Positions 36,101 to 51,100 of a stretch of DNA of 64,000 nucleotides are shown here, in pieces; the stretch's first letter is position 1; every line of letters starts with the position of its first letter. This DNA comes from Nepenthes gracilis. Lineage: Eukaryota > Streptophyta > Magnoliopsida > Caryophyllales > Nepenthaceae. The stretch spans positions 8,955,379 through 9,019,378 of the forward strand of contig BSYO01000010.1 in assembly GCA_033239525.1 (NCBI GenBank), read 5' to 3'. A program made the position numbers and the translations under genes. The notes under the pieces were generated by a model that saw only the letters and a program-made list of their open reading frames with translations, made no database searches and had not been told where the DNA came from.

Positions 36101-39100
36101 CAAACTTGCGATTGAATCCCAGAATCAACCTTCACATGGAACTGTGTTCAAAGGTCAACTTGGCTAGTGAATGGCTCTCCACAAGCACAGATACGCCGCA
36201 CAGTTTTGAAGCTATAAAAATCAGACCGTGACACTGCTACAGTTTTAGGACAATAAGTTCTTTTTGTAAGCTATATCGCAACAATTACAATAGCAATTTG
36301 GTAGGTAATTGAGTAGCAATTTGTAGAATTTAGTGTTACAATTGATGTTCTGGTTCCCATGATTTTTCTGAAGACTGAGACTTCTTTGGCTGCTTAAATT
36401 CCTTGTCTTGGCTGTTGATACTGTCCTGTTTTCATCCCCTGATTGCAGTAAGTTACTTTGTTTTTATTCTTTTCTTATTCAAATGTTTTCAAGATTAGTT
36501 GATCCTCCTTATTTTTGATGCAAAATTTGAATATTTTATTTTATTAAGTTGTGAGTTCTTTCATTCATAGCTTTCTAAGTTATTCATCAAGATGTAAAAC
36601 ATTTCATGGTGAATGAAGTGATTTCACTATTAAGTTTTACCATATTTCAAATGTTTCATTTTTTGGGTAAATATAACAGATTGATCATTAATTCAAGCAG
36701 GGAACTTAAGGTCGAAACTAATATTAAGCTAAATTTAGAATCCTAGTATATTGCAGTTGTTTGATATTTTAGATTGTTAAATCACCGGTGTTAATAATTG
36801 GAAAAGAATTGGTCAAAACCCTATTTTAATCATCTAATCTGAGTGGTCTTTAGCATGAAATGTTCTGAGACACTAGCACCTACAATAATTTTTTGTTGTG
36901 AGATAAAGACATTCATAAAATATTTACTTTGTATTCATTGGATATGGCTTATACCAAGATGATTATCATCACATTTAATTTCAAATTATTGCAATTGTTT
37001 AAGTTTGATTTATTTTACATTATTTACTGTTTTTTGCGGTTATTCACTATTTTCATTGATTTCATAATTTGCATTAGCTTTAGTTTATTTTTGTCAATTT
37101 GCCATTTGAAAATCCATCTGATTTGTCCTTCACTAATTTTTGGGATCAAAATTGTAGTCTTCTCTAGGATTTCCCTAGTAATCAAGATAATTATTTGTCT
37201 AAGATTATCACAATTCACAATAAAAACGACACCATTCTTGTTAGAAAAATTGCAATTGTACCTTAATGAACTTATAGGGTTAGACATATACCTCATTGAA
37301 CAAAATATCGATATCAGGTTACCACAATACCGATACTTTTCTATACTACAACAAAACCGTGATATTGTTGTGTCGGGCACCATATCACAATATGTCAACC
37401 ACTATTTCTTCCACATATTTGGGAGTTTTAAATTACTAATAGAGAATTTATTGTCTCCCAAAATCTATCCGACAGAAATTGTTTAGAGGCAAGGAAAGCC
37501 CATGGTGCATTTGCCCACTAAGTATATGCAAATCTTTGATGCATTTATCTAATCAAATGCAAGGAGTAAGTCAATTAAATATAACTGAAACTCATCACCA
37601 TCATCATCCTAATAAGGGAAATGTTAGCTTCATATTATGTCCAGCAATGACAGAAGCAACTGCAAAATAAATAAGCCAGGGCTACCTCACCCTTCAAAAG
37701 CTAAAAGAAAGTGCCGTCTTCCCAACCATTCCCTCTTGGATTCATAAAATGCATCATTCGCTGAACCATGCCCTCCTTTTTGTTTTCCATCAAGCAAGGT
37801 GGAAGCAAACTGCATGGGAACAGATGCATAAAACACTAACAGCCAACTTCTTCAAATGGAAAGCAATAAATAACCAATGAGGCATAAGGCTACACTACCT
37901 GCCATGTGACTCCACGATCCAGAGTGAAAGTAAAGAGCACAGTTGATGCTCCAGACATATCATCGACATGTACAGTCTGCAGCAACTAGAACTTAATATC
38001 TAGAGGTTAACACAAGTACAATTTGAATATGAGAATCCACAAGAGAAATAACCTTTGGCTTTCCTTGCAGTTCAATGATGTTCGCTTTTATATCAACAAT
38101 TCCTGAGTCCAGATTTCCTTCTGTACGGGCATTCTGGATGATAAGATCAAAGATGCTGGTAAACAGCTCAAACAGCCTGCATGCAAATAACATTAACATC
38201 TGGAACACTCTCCCAATGGCAGAAACTCATATCAAACATCTAGAGACAAAGTGCCAACCTATTCTGAATCTCAGGTGGAAGCCCTAATAGCCGATTCAGA
38301 AAACGGCCAACATCATTCATGTCAGAATCAATTATATTGCCAGAAAGCTTTCCAGACTCCTTTCCATTAACTAGATAAGAAAATCATAATCACTAGTTAA
38401 TAAACATCAGAAATTCAAATGAAAAACCCTGCTTTTATTTCTAAATTTTTTGAGGAGGTTGTTTAAACACATCCAAGAAATGTGATAATAATTTGATGAC
38501 TTTAGTAAACACAAAATGTAAAACATGCTGTATCACCACAATAATTAATCCTTTTAAGGACAAGATTATACCCCATTGAACCATTAAAAAATATCACAAT
38601 CAGAATAGAAGAATTACCCAGAACTGAGTCCCGAACAATTCCAACTGATATGAGAGAAGCTTTTGCCTTACAAATAAAATCCTCAATTGTTTCTGGCTTT
38701 TCAGATGAACATCCTGGAGGCACAACTGGAAAAGAATCCTATTTCAAAGGTGAGAGGAAAAAAATAGAAATTAGGCCTACAACATGAAATTAGCTAATAC
38801 AGAGAACAAGGATAGAAAAAATGAGAGGTTTACAAGAAAACTTTATACAGGAAAAAAAGACAAACAAAAACCTGTTCCATAATCCCCTTATACATAACCA
38901 TCAAGGCCTTTTTCCCATGGGCACTATCATAATTGTAGGCACTTAAAGACAGTCCTGCCCTGCAACAAAAATGCAATATTAACAGGATGCGGTTGCACAG
39001 TTCAGAGAAAGCATAAAAAATGACTGCAATGAACATGACACACCGTCGGTCTCCTTGTGTTAAAGCGCCAAGAGATTCTAGTCTCTTCGCCACAATAGAT

Positions 39101-42100
39101 GCAAACCGCCGCTCACCACCCAGATTAGTAAAAAGTAGCCTGCAACCAGCATAGAAGGATACTGAATCATGTCATCATATATATAAATCAATCACCATAA
39201 AAGTTACTGAATTTGTATATTCCATAAATACCCGAGGCCAAACGAGAATTAAAGGCACATTCAGTAACAAACCAAGTTCAAGCATCAAGGAGGCTGTGAA
39301 ACTTGAGCAGACTTGTCACATGCTAGCACATAGGATGGTGAAAAGGCTCACTGAGATATTCATGATGAAGATAGTATAGTGAGGAGATTAGGAATATCGC
39401 CCTTTAAATTCATGCCCAATTGACTTGGATACACCATGGGGTTATCATACCCCACCATTAAATTCCTAACCAAACTTGATGGAGGCAGTAGAAATAAATG
39501 TTCATGTCACCAACAGAAACTGGACAAGCCTCAGTGGAAGGAGAAACTTCAAGTGAGGAAGCCTGGAGGCCATCAACCAATGAAATCAACAGCATCCTCC
39601 ATGTAGCACAAGATGTGGAAAGTCATTTGAGCAGAAAGTTCGGAAGGCTGACACTTTAAACCACCGAACATCTCGGCACACTGGTACACATCGCTAGACA
39701 TAATGAGGTCTAGATGTCAGATACAATGTAGGGAAACTTGCTCTAAACATGTATCAGAACTGATTACATCAGTCAGTTCCCATGCACATTGAACAATTTG
39801 CAGCCTAATAAACCAAATCAGTTCTTTGAAGCATCCAAAGCTCGATGACAAGTTCCACCAGGAGATTGTAGGTAATGAGAACATTTAAAAAAAAAAAAAA
39901 AAAACATGTAATTCCAACACTACCTATATTCAGGAGCAGAGGCTTGGTTTGACCGATGTGTTCTGCCAAACTGTTGAATTGCTCTGTCAGCACTCCATGG
40001 AAGTTCTAAAGTTAAATGCACCCTCCTCCTCTGAAAGGAAAAAAATGGAAAAATATACACAAAATAAGACAGAGGAGAAAACTTGAGAATACAAGTAAAA
40101 TATATGAAAGTAAATAATTCAGGCTTCAGTTGGGGGAGAAGAGAACCATCTGAGTCCTGAAGCCACTGAACAGTCATATCATGCTGATGCAATGATTAAT
40201 GAAAACAAAATCCATTAAATTATAGACATTTGACTTGCCATTTAAGTTAAAATTAGCTAGATTTACCTGATTGATAGCCCTTCTGTCAGCCTGCAAAGAG
40301 ACACCAGCAGAACCAGCTTCTGAAATGATAGCAATTAACTTCTTACCATCCATGAACAACTGCTTCTCATGCATATTCACCATTTCCATAGTAACATCTT
40401 TTCTACAGAAAGAAGGTATGGAATTAGCTGCCACAAAAAAAAGGGCAGTGGTAGGTAATTTCAAGCATCAATACTAATGACTTACAATATAATATGCTTT
40501 GAGGAATCATAGATCTCTATATTGGCATCCATTAATACAATTTTCATAGTATACATAAATTATAACACATTAGTTGTGGATAATAACCATTAAGAGAATT
40601 GGAGACACTATTTGAGATTCAGCCGCATGAAATAATTCATGTAAGTGCTACTGGCTGAAGAAAGTTCAGCTGCATTACTACTGCAAGACATGTTTGTAAC
40701 TAGGCGTACTTAGACTCTGGTGAATGTCTATGCAATTTAAGTTATTTCCAAAAAAAAAAAAAAAAAAAAGAAAGAAACAACATGGAGAGATGTACATGCA
40801 CATATACCCATTGATTTGGTGACATTCTTCCAAAATCTAAATTTACCCACTTCTATTTAAGCTGCTTTGTATAAGACAACCCACCATTCAACCTTGCATG
40901 ATAAGGCACCTTTTCAATTAACACAAAGGCTCATTAAAATATGAAAATAATGAGAAAACTTTTAAACTCACGTGTTCCGTGCCTGATAAGTGACACCTTT
41001 CCCACAAGCAGCACGAACAAGCATGCCACGTCGCCCAGTAATTTCTGCAACATTATCTGGGCCTCCAAGCTGCACAAACATTAGAGAATAATTTATCAAA
41101 TGCAATATCATTTGTTGACAGTCATTCCCTAAAATAGAAGATTTGTTTCCAAGAATATTTTGCATCACAGAAAGCCAGGGATTCTATTTCCTAGAATACT
41201 TAGTAGCATAGATGGCAATGGAGTAAATCACCAATCTTGGTGATTAGAAATCTTTCCAAGCATAGATACTGGAGAGTATAAATTCTGCTGTAATGACATT
41301 TTTAGACATGAGTTGATATTCAGAATTCCATATGTGTTATCAGAGCAACCTAGAAGTTTCTTGGTGTGATTATGTTCTATGCAGAGTTGTTTTTCATCAG
41401 CTTTATTTTCTGATTTGGTCCCTTCCCCCCTCCCCCTACATCAGCTTCCTTTGCTGATTATCACTACAACAGCCTTCTTTGTCAGTCCTCTTGTCTTGTA
41501 GCCTTCATTGCATCGTTCTGTCCAAATCTCAGATCAATCCTACCATCTCTCACATATCACACAAAATCCATGGCAGATAGCCTCTTCTCAAACAACAGTT
41601 GTCTCCACATTCAACTGTAAAAACAAACTACACCTTTCTCACTGAAAACTTCAATTCTGAAATTATTTTCAGTAAATTCAATGGCCAAAACATTCTTAAA
41701 TGGTCACAATCTGCAAACTTGTTCCTAAAAAGCAAGAAGAAGATGGGTTACTTGTTCAGAAAAAAAAAAAAATTCTTATCCCTAGGGAAGATGATCTTAA
41801 ATTTGTAATGTCCGAGGATGAAGATTCTTCGACCATGTCAAGGTTGCTTCATTCTATGCAACAAGAAATCAGTAAGCTACTTCTCTTCCTTTCAACAGCC
41901 AAAGAAGTGAGAAATACTTTGAACAGTTCCTATTACAAGGTGGGAATAAAGGCTCAAGAATACTATCTAAAGAACAAATTCATTCTCCAATGGGGCATCA
42001 TTTGTGACTGAATACAACAACACCTTGGAGGGCTTATGGCTGGAGTTAGATCACAATCAATGTCTCATGATGGAGTCAGCTGCAGAGACAGTTCAGTAAC

Positions 42101-45100
42101 AAAAACTGATTGAAGACAATTTCTTTAAATACCTAGCTGGTCAAAGCCCATACCTAGATCAGGTAAGGGTGCTATCCAACAAAAGGAACCATTTCGTTCA
42201 CTGAATCTTTGGTTATATATGGGAAGAAGAAAGCCTGTACATTATGATAGAGTTATTGTGAGAAAAAGAGACACGTATTGAAGTTGCTAGAGAAAACTTT
42301 TCCAAAGTACCAAAAACACATCAGGGAGAAGCCATTTTAGCAGCTGCTCATCTAATAAATAGACTTTCTCAACAGTCTTTAGCCTAAAAAATCCATCACA
42401 GTATTTAAGTCAAACCTTTTCTTCATTCAAAAACTTCAGGAATCCTTTTTTGTTTGTTTTTTTTAAGTGTTCAGATGAGTCACCTTGATTCATAATTTCT
42501 TATTCATATACAGTACCAGATGAAACTTGATTCGAGAGCTCTAAAGTGTGTCTTCCATGGCAATTCTCCAACCCAAAAAGGGTACAAGTGCTATCATCCT
42601 TCTACAAAGAAATTATTACGATGGAAGTCAATTCTACAGAGAGTCAACTATATTTTTCACACACTTATCTTCAGGGGGAGAGCATAGCTGAAGATAAGAA
42701 TTATAAATATGTTCTACTACAATTAATAGTGCCTTTTTCTTCAAACCATACCCCAAGCTTTGGTCCATTCCCCCTCACAGTTCAAAACCTAGATCTATGC
42801 CAGTTGTTCCAGAAGGAGATTGCAGCCTAAAGATCAAGACAAGCCATATTTATTCAAAGCAAATTCAAGGAAGAAAAAGCTTACTACTGACCTGATACAG
42901 GCTCAAACGTTGGAAGAAAATGCTTACCATGAATGGTGAACCTGATACATGCTCAAACATTGGAACTGGACCCAGATAACATTGACTCTATCCCTGTTGA
43001 CCCAAGTAACTCTACTGCTGATTCCTCTTCCCATTGAAAGTGGGAAAAGAACAAGAAAATACTAAATATTTCATATAAACTATCTCTAGTTATAATGTCT
43101 TTATCTCTCATCTATCCACCAGAAAATTTCCCCAAAAAAAAAAAAAATTAAGGCCCTTACGAATCCAAATTGGAAAGAAGCTATTGCAAAAGAAATGAGA
43201 GCCTTGATAAAAAACAATAGGTGGGCGATAATAGAATTACCAAACAAAAGAAGTCTTTGAGTTGTAAATGGATTTTAACTACCAACATGAAGCATATGAA
43301 TCTTTAGAAAGATACAAAGCTATGCTGTAACTAGAGGATTCACTTAAACCTATGGGATACACTTCCAAGAGACTTTGCTCCTGTGGCTAAAATGAAAAGC
43401 ATTGAATTTTGATTTCTCTCGCTATTATTCTGAATTGGAAATTGAAGCACTTGGATATAGAATCAGCCTTATTACATGGAGAAATAAAAAAGGGATTCCA
43501 CATAGAGATCCCATCAGGATTAGCTGAGAAGCAAGAAGGGCAAGAATGCCGACTCAGGGAATCTCTATATGGTTTTAATCAATCCCCTTGTGCTTGGTCC
43601 ACAAGATTTACAAAAGCCATGTTGAGGTTCACTGAAAAAAAAAAATCTCCCAGAATTTTAGAAACAAAACACATATCTCCAGTTATTCTTGTAGAGATTA
43701 GCATGCTTAAACCAAAAAAAGAGTACCTATATAAGTGGTTCTAGAACAAAATTTCAGAACTTTGACAAGAAATTTCAGAATCTCAGAAAATGAAGAAAGA
43801 CTTGGCCATACATGCAAACAAAACTCAAAGAGGAGTTCAATTAAACACATGCATGGAGGTTTCCTACAAAGTGATCACAGAATTTCAATAGGGAAAGGAG
43901 AAATCTGAGAAATTTACAGCAAATATGAAAGAAGCATGAAATGCACTTGCATCACAAGAATGCACATAAAATCCAGAGTTCACTTGCAAAAATTGGCCTT
44001 TCTCTCTTGTCCTATTTCTTTCCTTTTCTCCTTCTCTTTCTCTCTTTACTCCAAGAACAATCTCAGCTTAAAAGAACTCCACTAAAGCCCAAGGCCTTAT
44101 AAAATGTTTGCCTTAAAGATTAGGATTATCATGTTGAGGTGTCAGGTAAGCCTTAGTCTCATCCTAAATTAAGCCCTCACATAAGTGACATGGCATGTCC
44201 ATTGGGTAATAAAAATCGTGACAAAAACCCGATCAAAACAACCATGCATCAGAAAAATATTCTGTCATCTGAGCATATCCTTGAACAGAGCTCAAATGTG
44301 AAGTTCTGGAAACACCATTTTTGTTTGAACAACAATTGGAGCCAAAGTCTAGCGAAAATTAAAGCAGCTCAGGACAGCAACACCACTGCTTTCATTCAAC
44401 CGAAGTATCAAGGTAACACCAAACAATAGTCTAAAGTGGTTCTGAATGTTAAAAACAACATTCCAATGCCTTCCAGGCGTACACACAATTATAAAATTAC
44501 TTCAAATTTCCACCAAACAAGTTAAGCTTAATACTTGAACACAAACCATACGTACGACTAAATGTGGATTACCAATAATTCAGACTGGCGTCACATTATT
44601 ACGTACTGGTGATATACAAATGGAAATTGCAAATTTGGTAGAGCAGTGTTTTCACATGGAGGAGAAACTATCGGTTATAGTCAGATCTAGTGTAAAAGCT
44701 GAATTCATATCAATGGCTCAGAATTCCATCAAATAGAGTCAATCAAAAAAATGAACTAGTTCAGCCAATCCTCTTATACTCTTAATTAAATACATAACAT
44801 AAAAAGCATCTATGTAGCCATGACTATAGGACCAATTATATATCACATTCAAAAATTTGTACCAAATAATTTTCCTTCAACCCTTTTCATGAAGATCATC
44901 ATATTTGATTTGAGACTAAAATTGAAACGGCCCATGAAGCTGTATTGTGAAAACAATTCAGCCATACACATTCCCATAATCTAGTTCAACATAATTCCTA
45001 TTGGCTTTTCTTTTTCACGTTTCTAATCAATTTGAGGATGATTTTGGATCTTTTCCACAAAAGTAAACATGCAATCCACATTTCACACACACACACACAC

Positions 45101-48100
45101 ACACACACATCGTTATTATAAATAAGTATCGTTATTATAAATAAGTATAAAATATAAAGAGCCAAAAGCATGCCCCTTATACCAATATTTAGGTTATTGT
45201 CTAATATTTTTTATCACTCAAAAATATTAATCATTTGTGATAAAGTACATATCGGCCGATATATATTTATATTAATATTTCTCGATATTGCGATATATTT
45301 CTGTAGCTAACATTTGACTTATATATCGGTCAATACAGCCCGTTCAATTTACAATTTTTACAAATTTTTTTGTCTAATAATTTGATACCAATACATATTT
45401 TTCAATAAGTACAATAATGATGATCATGATCAATATCGATATTGATACCAATACCGATATTTTTATTCATGTTTGTGAATAATTGATTCAGTGATAAAAT
45501 TAGACTAATTAAATTGTAGTAATTTGAATAATCATGGTTACTAGAAAAATAGTTATTCATCAATAGCAATACTATACTTTAATTAAATACATAGGTAAGG
45601 CTGTAAATGAATAGAGCATTGATTAGCTTAGACTTGACTCATTAATTTGGCAAGCATAAAACTAAGTTTGAACTTCACTCATTATCTTAATGACCTTAGT
45701 TTAATTGTATTGAGCTCAAACTTCTACCAAGTCATAACTTTTGGTTCAACATTCGGCACACATAAAATAATGTGATACATAGATATGTGCAATTGAAAAT
45801 ATGAGACTATATTGATAACATGCAAAACACAATATAATTTTATACGGTAGTTAAAAGTTCTCACAAAATTTGATAATGATGAACTAAGGGTGTCAAAAAA
45901 CCGATAACTTGCCAACCCGAAAGGAATTGAACTAAACAAAAAATGGTAATCAACATGAATGATTCATCTCTGATTCAGGGTGTTGCAATTTTTCTAGTTT
46001 TATTCTATTTTTGATTTAGCGTTGTTTTTATTTAGTGGTTATCCAACCCAACTGATATATATATATATATATATACATATATATTTTATTAATTATGTAT
46101 GATAATATCTATTATTAAATATACATATGTTTAGTGAATTTTATTGTGGGGGTGTATCAAACTCACTTCATATTTAAGGTTCTAATGTCTTTTTAGTTCT
46201 ATCTATTTTATATTTTGATTGGGACACTCGTCTATTTTCGTTTATTAGGGGTAAATTTATGTTATCATATGCAAAAGTATAATTTTAATATTGTAACTTA
46301 TATACTTATTACATGTTACGCAGGTGCTCCGAAGCTATGAATTTTATATCTGTGAATACTACTAGTTATTATTCGATAACCTTAGTAATTTATTAAAAAG
46401 ATAGCAAACCCAAAGCAATCTAGAGGCTATGTACAACAGATGCTCTGCACTGGTCAATAATGTTCAATGCCCTTTCATTTTAATAGCAAAAGAAGTTACC
46501 TAGAGGCACAACACCATCTCACTATAACTGTCAGATTGTTAAGAATAGTAATATGAAAGAATGAATTAGCTAAAAATAATAAAAAAGAAATAAATGGCAA
46601 GAACAAATTAGTACCACTCCAGTATTTAAGATGAACATCTATAGATCTTATCTAAAACAGAAATAACAGAACCTGATTTATGTCAGATATCATGACAAGA
46701 AATTAACTTGGATCATTTTGAAGCCGCTTCTTCCTAACAGCTAAGGGCCAAAAGGCCAAAATTATTAGACTTTTCTGAGTATCATAATTTTATTCAAAAC
46801 TTCTACCTGTCTCGTTTTATTTGAACCAATTTTACACCAACATGGAAATTTGGCCACATCATACCACATTTCCAAATCCAATGAGAAGGACATGACATCT
46901 TAAATGTCAAATGGACATCCTCTTTTTTGCAGTTTTGAAGTTCTTTAGCTTGATGTGTTTTTAGCATTTTGTGCTTGCCACTCGACTTTGAATGTGGTCC
47001 ATTTTGGTTTGAAAGTTTACATCAGTATAAATTTGGCACTAAAAATTCAAGAACTTAGAATGAAATTGCAAAATCGCAAAAAAGATAATAATACAATCAA
47101 TTAAAAGAACGCCACGGCATAAATTAAATTACAGAAGAATGTTTCTCACTTGTAAAACCTCAAGAGTGATAGTAAATCAAACCCATAATCAAATGAAAAA
47201 AACCGGAACTGAAAACTCAAAAGAAATATAATAAAATGACAGAATCATTTTCAAATTGCTATGATTAATTAGAATGATTTATTTTTATTTGTCCAGTTGT
47301 TTCAAACTACAGCAAGATAGCTATGCAGATGGTCTACTTATTCAAGCTTTATATATGCAGAGGAAATGCATTTCAAACTATTATATACATCAAAACTATA
47401 ACCAAACAATAAAATAATGCTGTTTACAATTGCTTCTCCATATGATGAGAATGAGTAACAAGCTCATTTTATGATAATCAAGTCAGGCTGAAGCTATTTA
47501 GTTAGAAAATCTTTCTAGCAATAATAAAGTAGACAGGACCAATTGAGGCAGCACAACCAAGATAGTCATACAATTTAGTGATACATAACATTGCAATGCA
47601 ATCACAAATAGCCAACAGATTAACATCGAGTCATCTGGCATGTGCAATTGCAAAGATGAAACATTTCCTTCAACATTCCACAAGAAATGTTAGGTAGAAG
47701 TTCTCTACAAGTTCAAGGGAAATAGGGGTCCTTTGGTTTTGGTTATGTGGTTGCTAACAGCATTTCTATGGTGGGAAATAGTTATTATTTTCTGTCCTTA
47801 CAGGAGGATTTAATTTGGAAAAAAAAAGACTTGAAGTACTGCCCCCAAGAGGAAAGGACAGAACAGCAAGCCTTAGCCAGGTGTAGACATCAGTTAGCTA
47901 CATCTTGCGCAACTCATTACATATATTGGTCTTTTCTTCTTGCTGTCAGGCATACAGTAGTGATGGACCAGTTTTGCCTATAGAAGACGTTGAAGAATTT
48001 CTCAGTTGACTTCTACGTCTTATTGATTCACTTCAATAGAGGGTGCCCCTTTCTTTCTCCGTTTCAGAGAGGTAGAGCAATGGGTAGTTTATGGTGCTGT

Positions 48101-51100
48101 TCACCTGAGAAATTATTTTCTTCCTATAGATTAAGTACCGCATGCTGACACCGCTAGCCTTCTCTTCATGTCTTTTGTTCAAAATTGCCTCAGTCACAAA
48201 AAGTCTCCATCTATTTCTTTTAGGTAGCTTCATTTAGGAACTTACGCTGCCTTTCAAGGTTATAGGTTTTTGCCGTTTGTGGCCTTGATTATAACCAAAA
48301 ATAATGATGCTTTCCTTTCATAAAACTTGTCTCCAGTTTGTGATGTCAAAGACTCCAGGCCCCCGAAAGACGTTAATGGCTGAGGTGAGGGGCACTCCCC
48401 TAAAAACTAAGGCTGCAGTAGAAACAATTTAACTAGTTCACACAAAAAGTCAATTAAGGCCCAATAGAAGAAATGTTTTAATTAAATGATCAAGCCAATA
48501 TCCTCCTATATGCATAGGAAAAACAATCATGATATAAGCCATTAATTGCAAAACAAGTTAAATTTCCATGAATGAAGTAAATAAAACAAAAGGCTCATTG
48601 TGGTATAATACTCTTATAATAATAAAAATCCAACTTTTCATTCCCTTCATCACTAGATTTCCTCTTCAGTTCATTTTGATCAACTACATGATCAACACAC
48701 ACTACCCTAGGGCCGGGAAAAAAACAGGGGGAGACAAAATTAAAAAATAATAATAATAAATTTTGTAAAACAAAAGACACAAAGCAATAAAAACTGAAAA
48801 GAGAGAAAGGGAGGGAGGGGGTAGAGAGAGAACAGTGAAAAACATCAATTCAGCAATAAAAATGATAACAAAACAGAAAGAGCATAAGATTGCAGCCAAA
48901 GATAAAAAGTGTGTGTGGTAAGAAAGAGAAATCAGCTAATCTTTTGTTGTAGTGATTTCATTCAGAACATTTACTGGACTTCACCTAATCTGCAAGCCAA
49001 CTGGTGTGATATGACCAACTACTAGTCTCCTTTTATATTGTTCAGGCAAAATGAAGATTTAAGGTCCAACAAGTCACAATCCAAGGCAAAAATAGAAACC
49101 AAATGTCCAACCATGAGACAGTAAGATGATAAAAAAGGGCATCCCATTGTAGGAGTTTCCCATATCGTGGAGTCCATGGAGGCTCAGATGTACATTTAAG
49201 GCATCCAATGAGAGCACATAACTCATTGCATTGAATTCTTGCACAGGCAGCACCTTTCTTAACAATGTGAGGCACCAAGGAAATTTCTTTCCCGGGGCCT
49301 AGGTGAGTGCCTGGCTCTTCACCTTTGCTGTTTGAAGACACAGTTAGTTCAGCTCTTTTGTTAACCTGCTGATGTATAATGATAGTAAAATGAGGTTTTT
49401 TTATTAAGTTTTGCCTATTCAATGATTTATCAATGGGTGTGCTATTTATGTTCTAAGTTCAAGTCAAAAACTTGAAGTTATAACATAAACTTTTGTAAAT
49501 TTTTTCTTTCACAGCCACATTGGACACTAATTGGCTTGTATAAGAAAAACAAGGTCATTTTTATTAAATTGCCTGGCTTTATCAATATAATGAAATGAAG
49601 GATTCTTTCACAGCCACTTTCTAATTCAGAACAAACAAGAATACAAGAATGAGGTTCAGGACAAGTAGGGATTGGGGGAGGTAAAGATTAGAATGGAAAG
49701 CCTAAAGAAACTACTTCAAATATCTCGGATTGATGGTTTAAATTATGGTGATGATGAAGTAATGGGCTTCTAGGATACATTTTGACAGAAAAATACACTC
49801 AAACACAAGTACCTAATAATCAGGTGGCTAACGGGGCCAAATACACAATGCTTAGACTTTCCTGGGGCCTCATTGATAGATTTTTGTTGGGTTGTTAAGT
49901 ACCCATATGTTTTGGTTGCCTTCTCAAGAACAATGAAAACCTCCCCCCTCACATATCCCATATTCCAATAACAATTAAATCCATTAGTGACATCTCGGAA
50001 AATAAGAAAGTTGGCAACAATCAATGCAGCATACAGACTTGTAATCATGGAATAAACTAATCGCCTTCTAGAAACTCTAGAAATGAGTTTTAACCAAAAA
50101 AGAAAAAAAGAAAGAAAGAAAACCATTGTAGAAAACAATGTTAAAACCCAGTGATCAAATAATCAAATACCCCCTCCCCTGAAAAAAAAGAGCAAAAAGA
50201 GAAGGGGAAAAGAGAGAGAAGAGCTAGCAACAACATATCAATCACCTGCTCGATATCTCACTAAGAACATTACTATTGTGCATGCACTGCAAAGCTAACA
50301 TCCAAGTGAAAACTCCACATCCCAGAAGTTCCCAGCAAGAAAGAACCATTCATTATTTCACTTGAAAACAATAATAAGAAAGAGTGATACCATCAAAAAG
50401 TAAAGATTCTCCAAACATTGTCCAAGAGTAATGACAGAAGAACAGAAGGCAAACTTTTGCACAAGTATCAAACAAGCATTATCACAGAAGAGTAAGGAAA
50501 ATAATGCACAGGAATGGGATGGGCTACCCTACAAGTTGCAAAAGCAAAAAAATAAAGACGTTAATATGTGCAAACGAGATAGACTGACAGAGAAGGGGCA
50601 GCAGAATACAGATAGAGGCAGGAGACAACAGCAGGTTTGAAACAACCTGATCAATAATGTCATCTAATGGGTTTTTAGGCAGATCCACAGATCGAATTAT
50701 CTCCAAGATTTTCATTTTGCGTTCAACAGCTCCTTCATACCTAGCATCATTTTGAGAAACAAATCACCAGTGCTCAGCGTGTACATGCTCCATATGGCCA
50801 TAAGTGCTAATATATAGAAAATGAAAAGAACCATATTTAGCAACAGCACCTCTTAGTAAGTTCTGCTATATAAACATGTCTTGCTTGCAGATACTCATCA
50901 GTTTTTTGCTTGCATGAACTACAAGTCCAATCTGCAGGCATTAGTTCTATCACCGGTGGCTCTAAACATGAAGGATGGACCAGCTGGCCACAACAGGCAC
51001 ATCGGAGCAATTTCTTTCGATCCTGCTTTATGGATATAGGATTAGTACAAGAGTACATCAAACCCAAATACACAGAAAATGTGGAAGTTATTTACCTCTT

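Larger units (their letters stand above)
28049..37690 (-). other. FGT1: FGT1 intron, 9.6 kb, holding a copia element
   Basis: Contains the copia element at 28309-32955 with its nested MITE. From 32956 to 37690 no gene is seen; a TATCG-family fragment lies at 37290-37400. A 185-codon open frame at 36929-37486 is AT-rich and resembles nothing known. Confidence 0.75.
41114..44750 (+). mobile_element. Ty1/copia relic, antisense to FGT1
   Basis: A primer binding site TGTTATCAGAGC at 41335-41346 (copia norm TGGTATCAGAGC) marks the inner edge of a possible short 5' LTR (about 41114-41334, tentative). Gag follows at 41600-42010, integrase end at 42530-42613, RT at 43150-43740, RNase H at about 44655-44735. 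A large part of integrase is missing and about 0.9 kb of unrelated text lies between RT and RNase H. No 3' LTR found. Confidence 0.75.
41070..50646 (-). other. FGT1: FGT1 intron, 9.6 kb, holding an antisense copia relic
   Basis: Contains the copia relic (41114-44750), an (AC)n microsatellite at 45084-45108, a TATCG-family copy at 45230-45480 and a (TA)n run at 46055-46080. From about 46100 to 50646 I see no gene or recognisable element. Confidence 0.75.

Noticed and set aside
36929..37486. 185-codon open frame on the plus strand
   Set aside because: It is built from hydrophobic codons of AT-rich sequence, runs into a TATCG-family repeat and shows no known motif. It lies in an FGT1 intron on the other strand. 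I regard it as chance.
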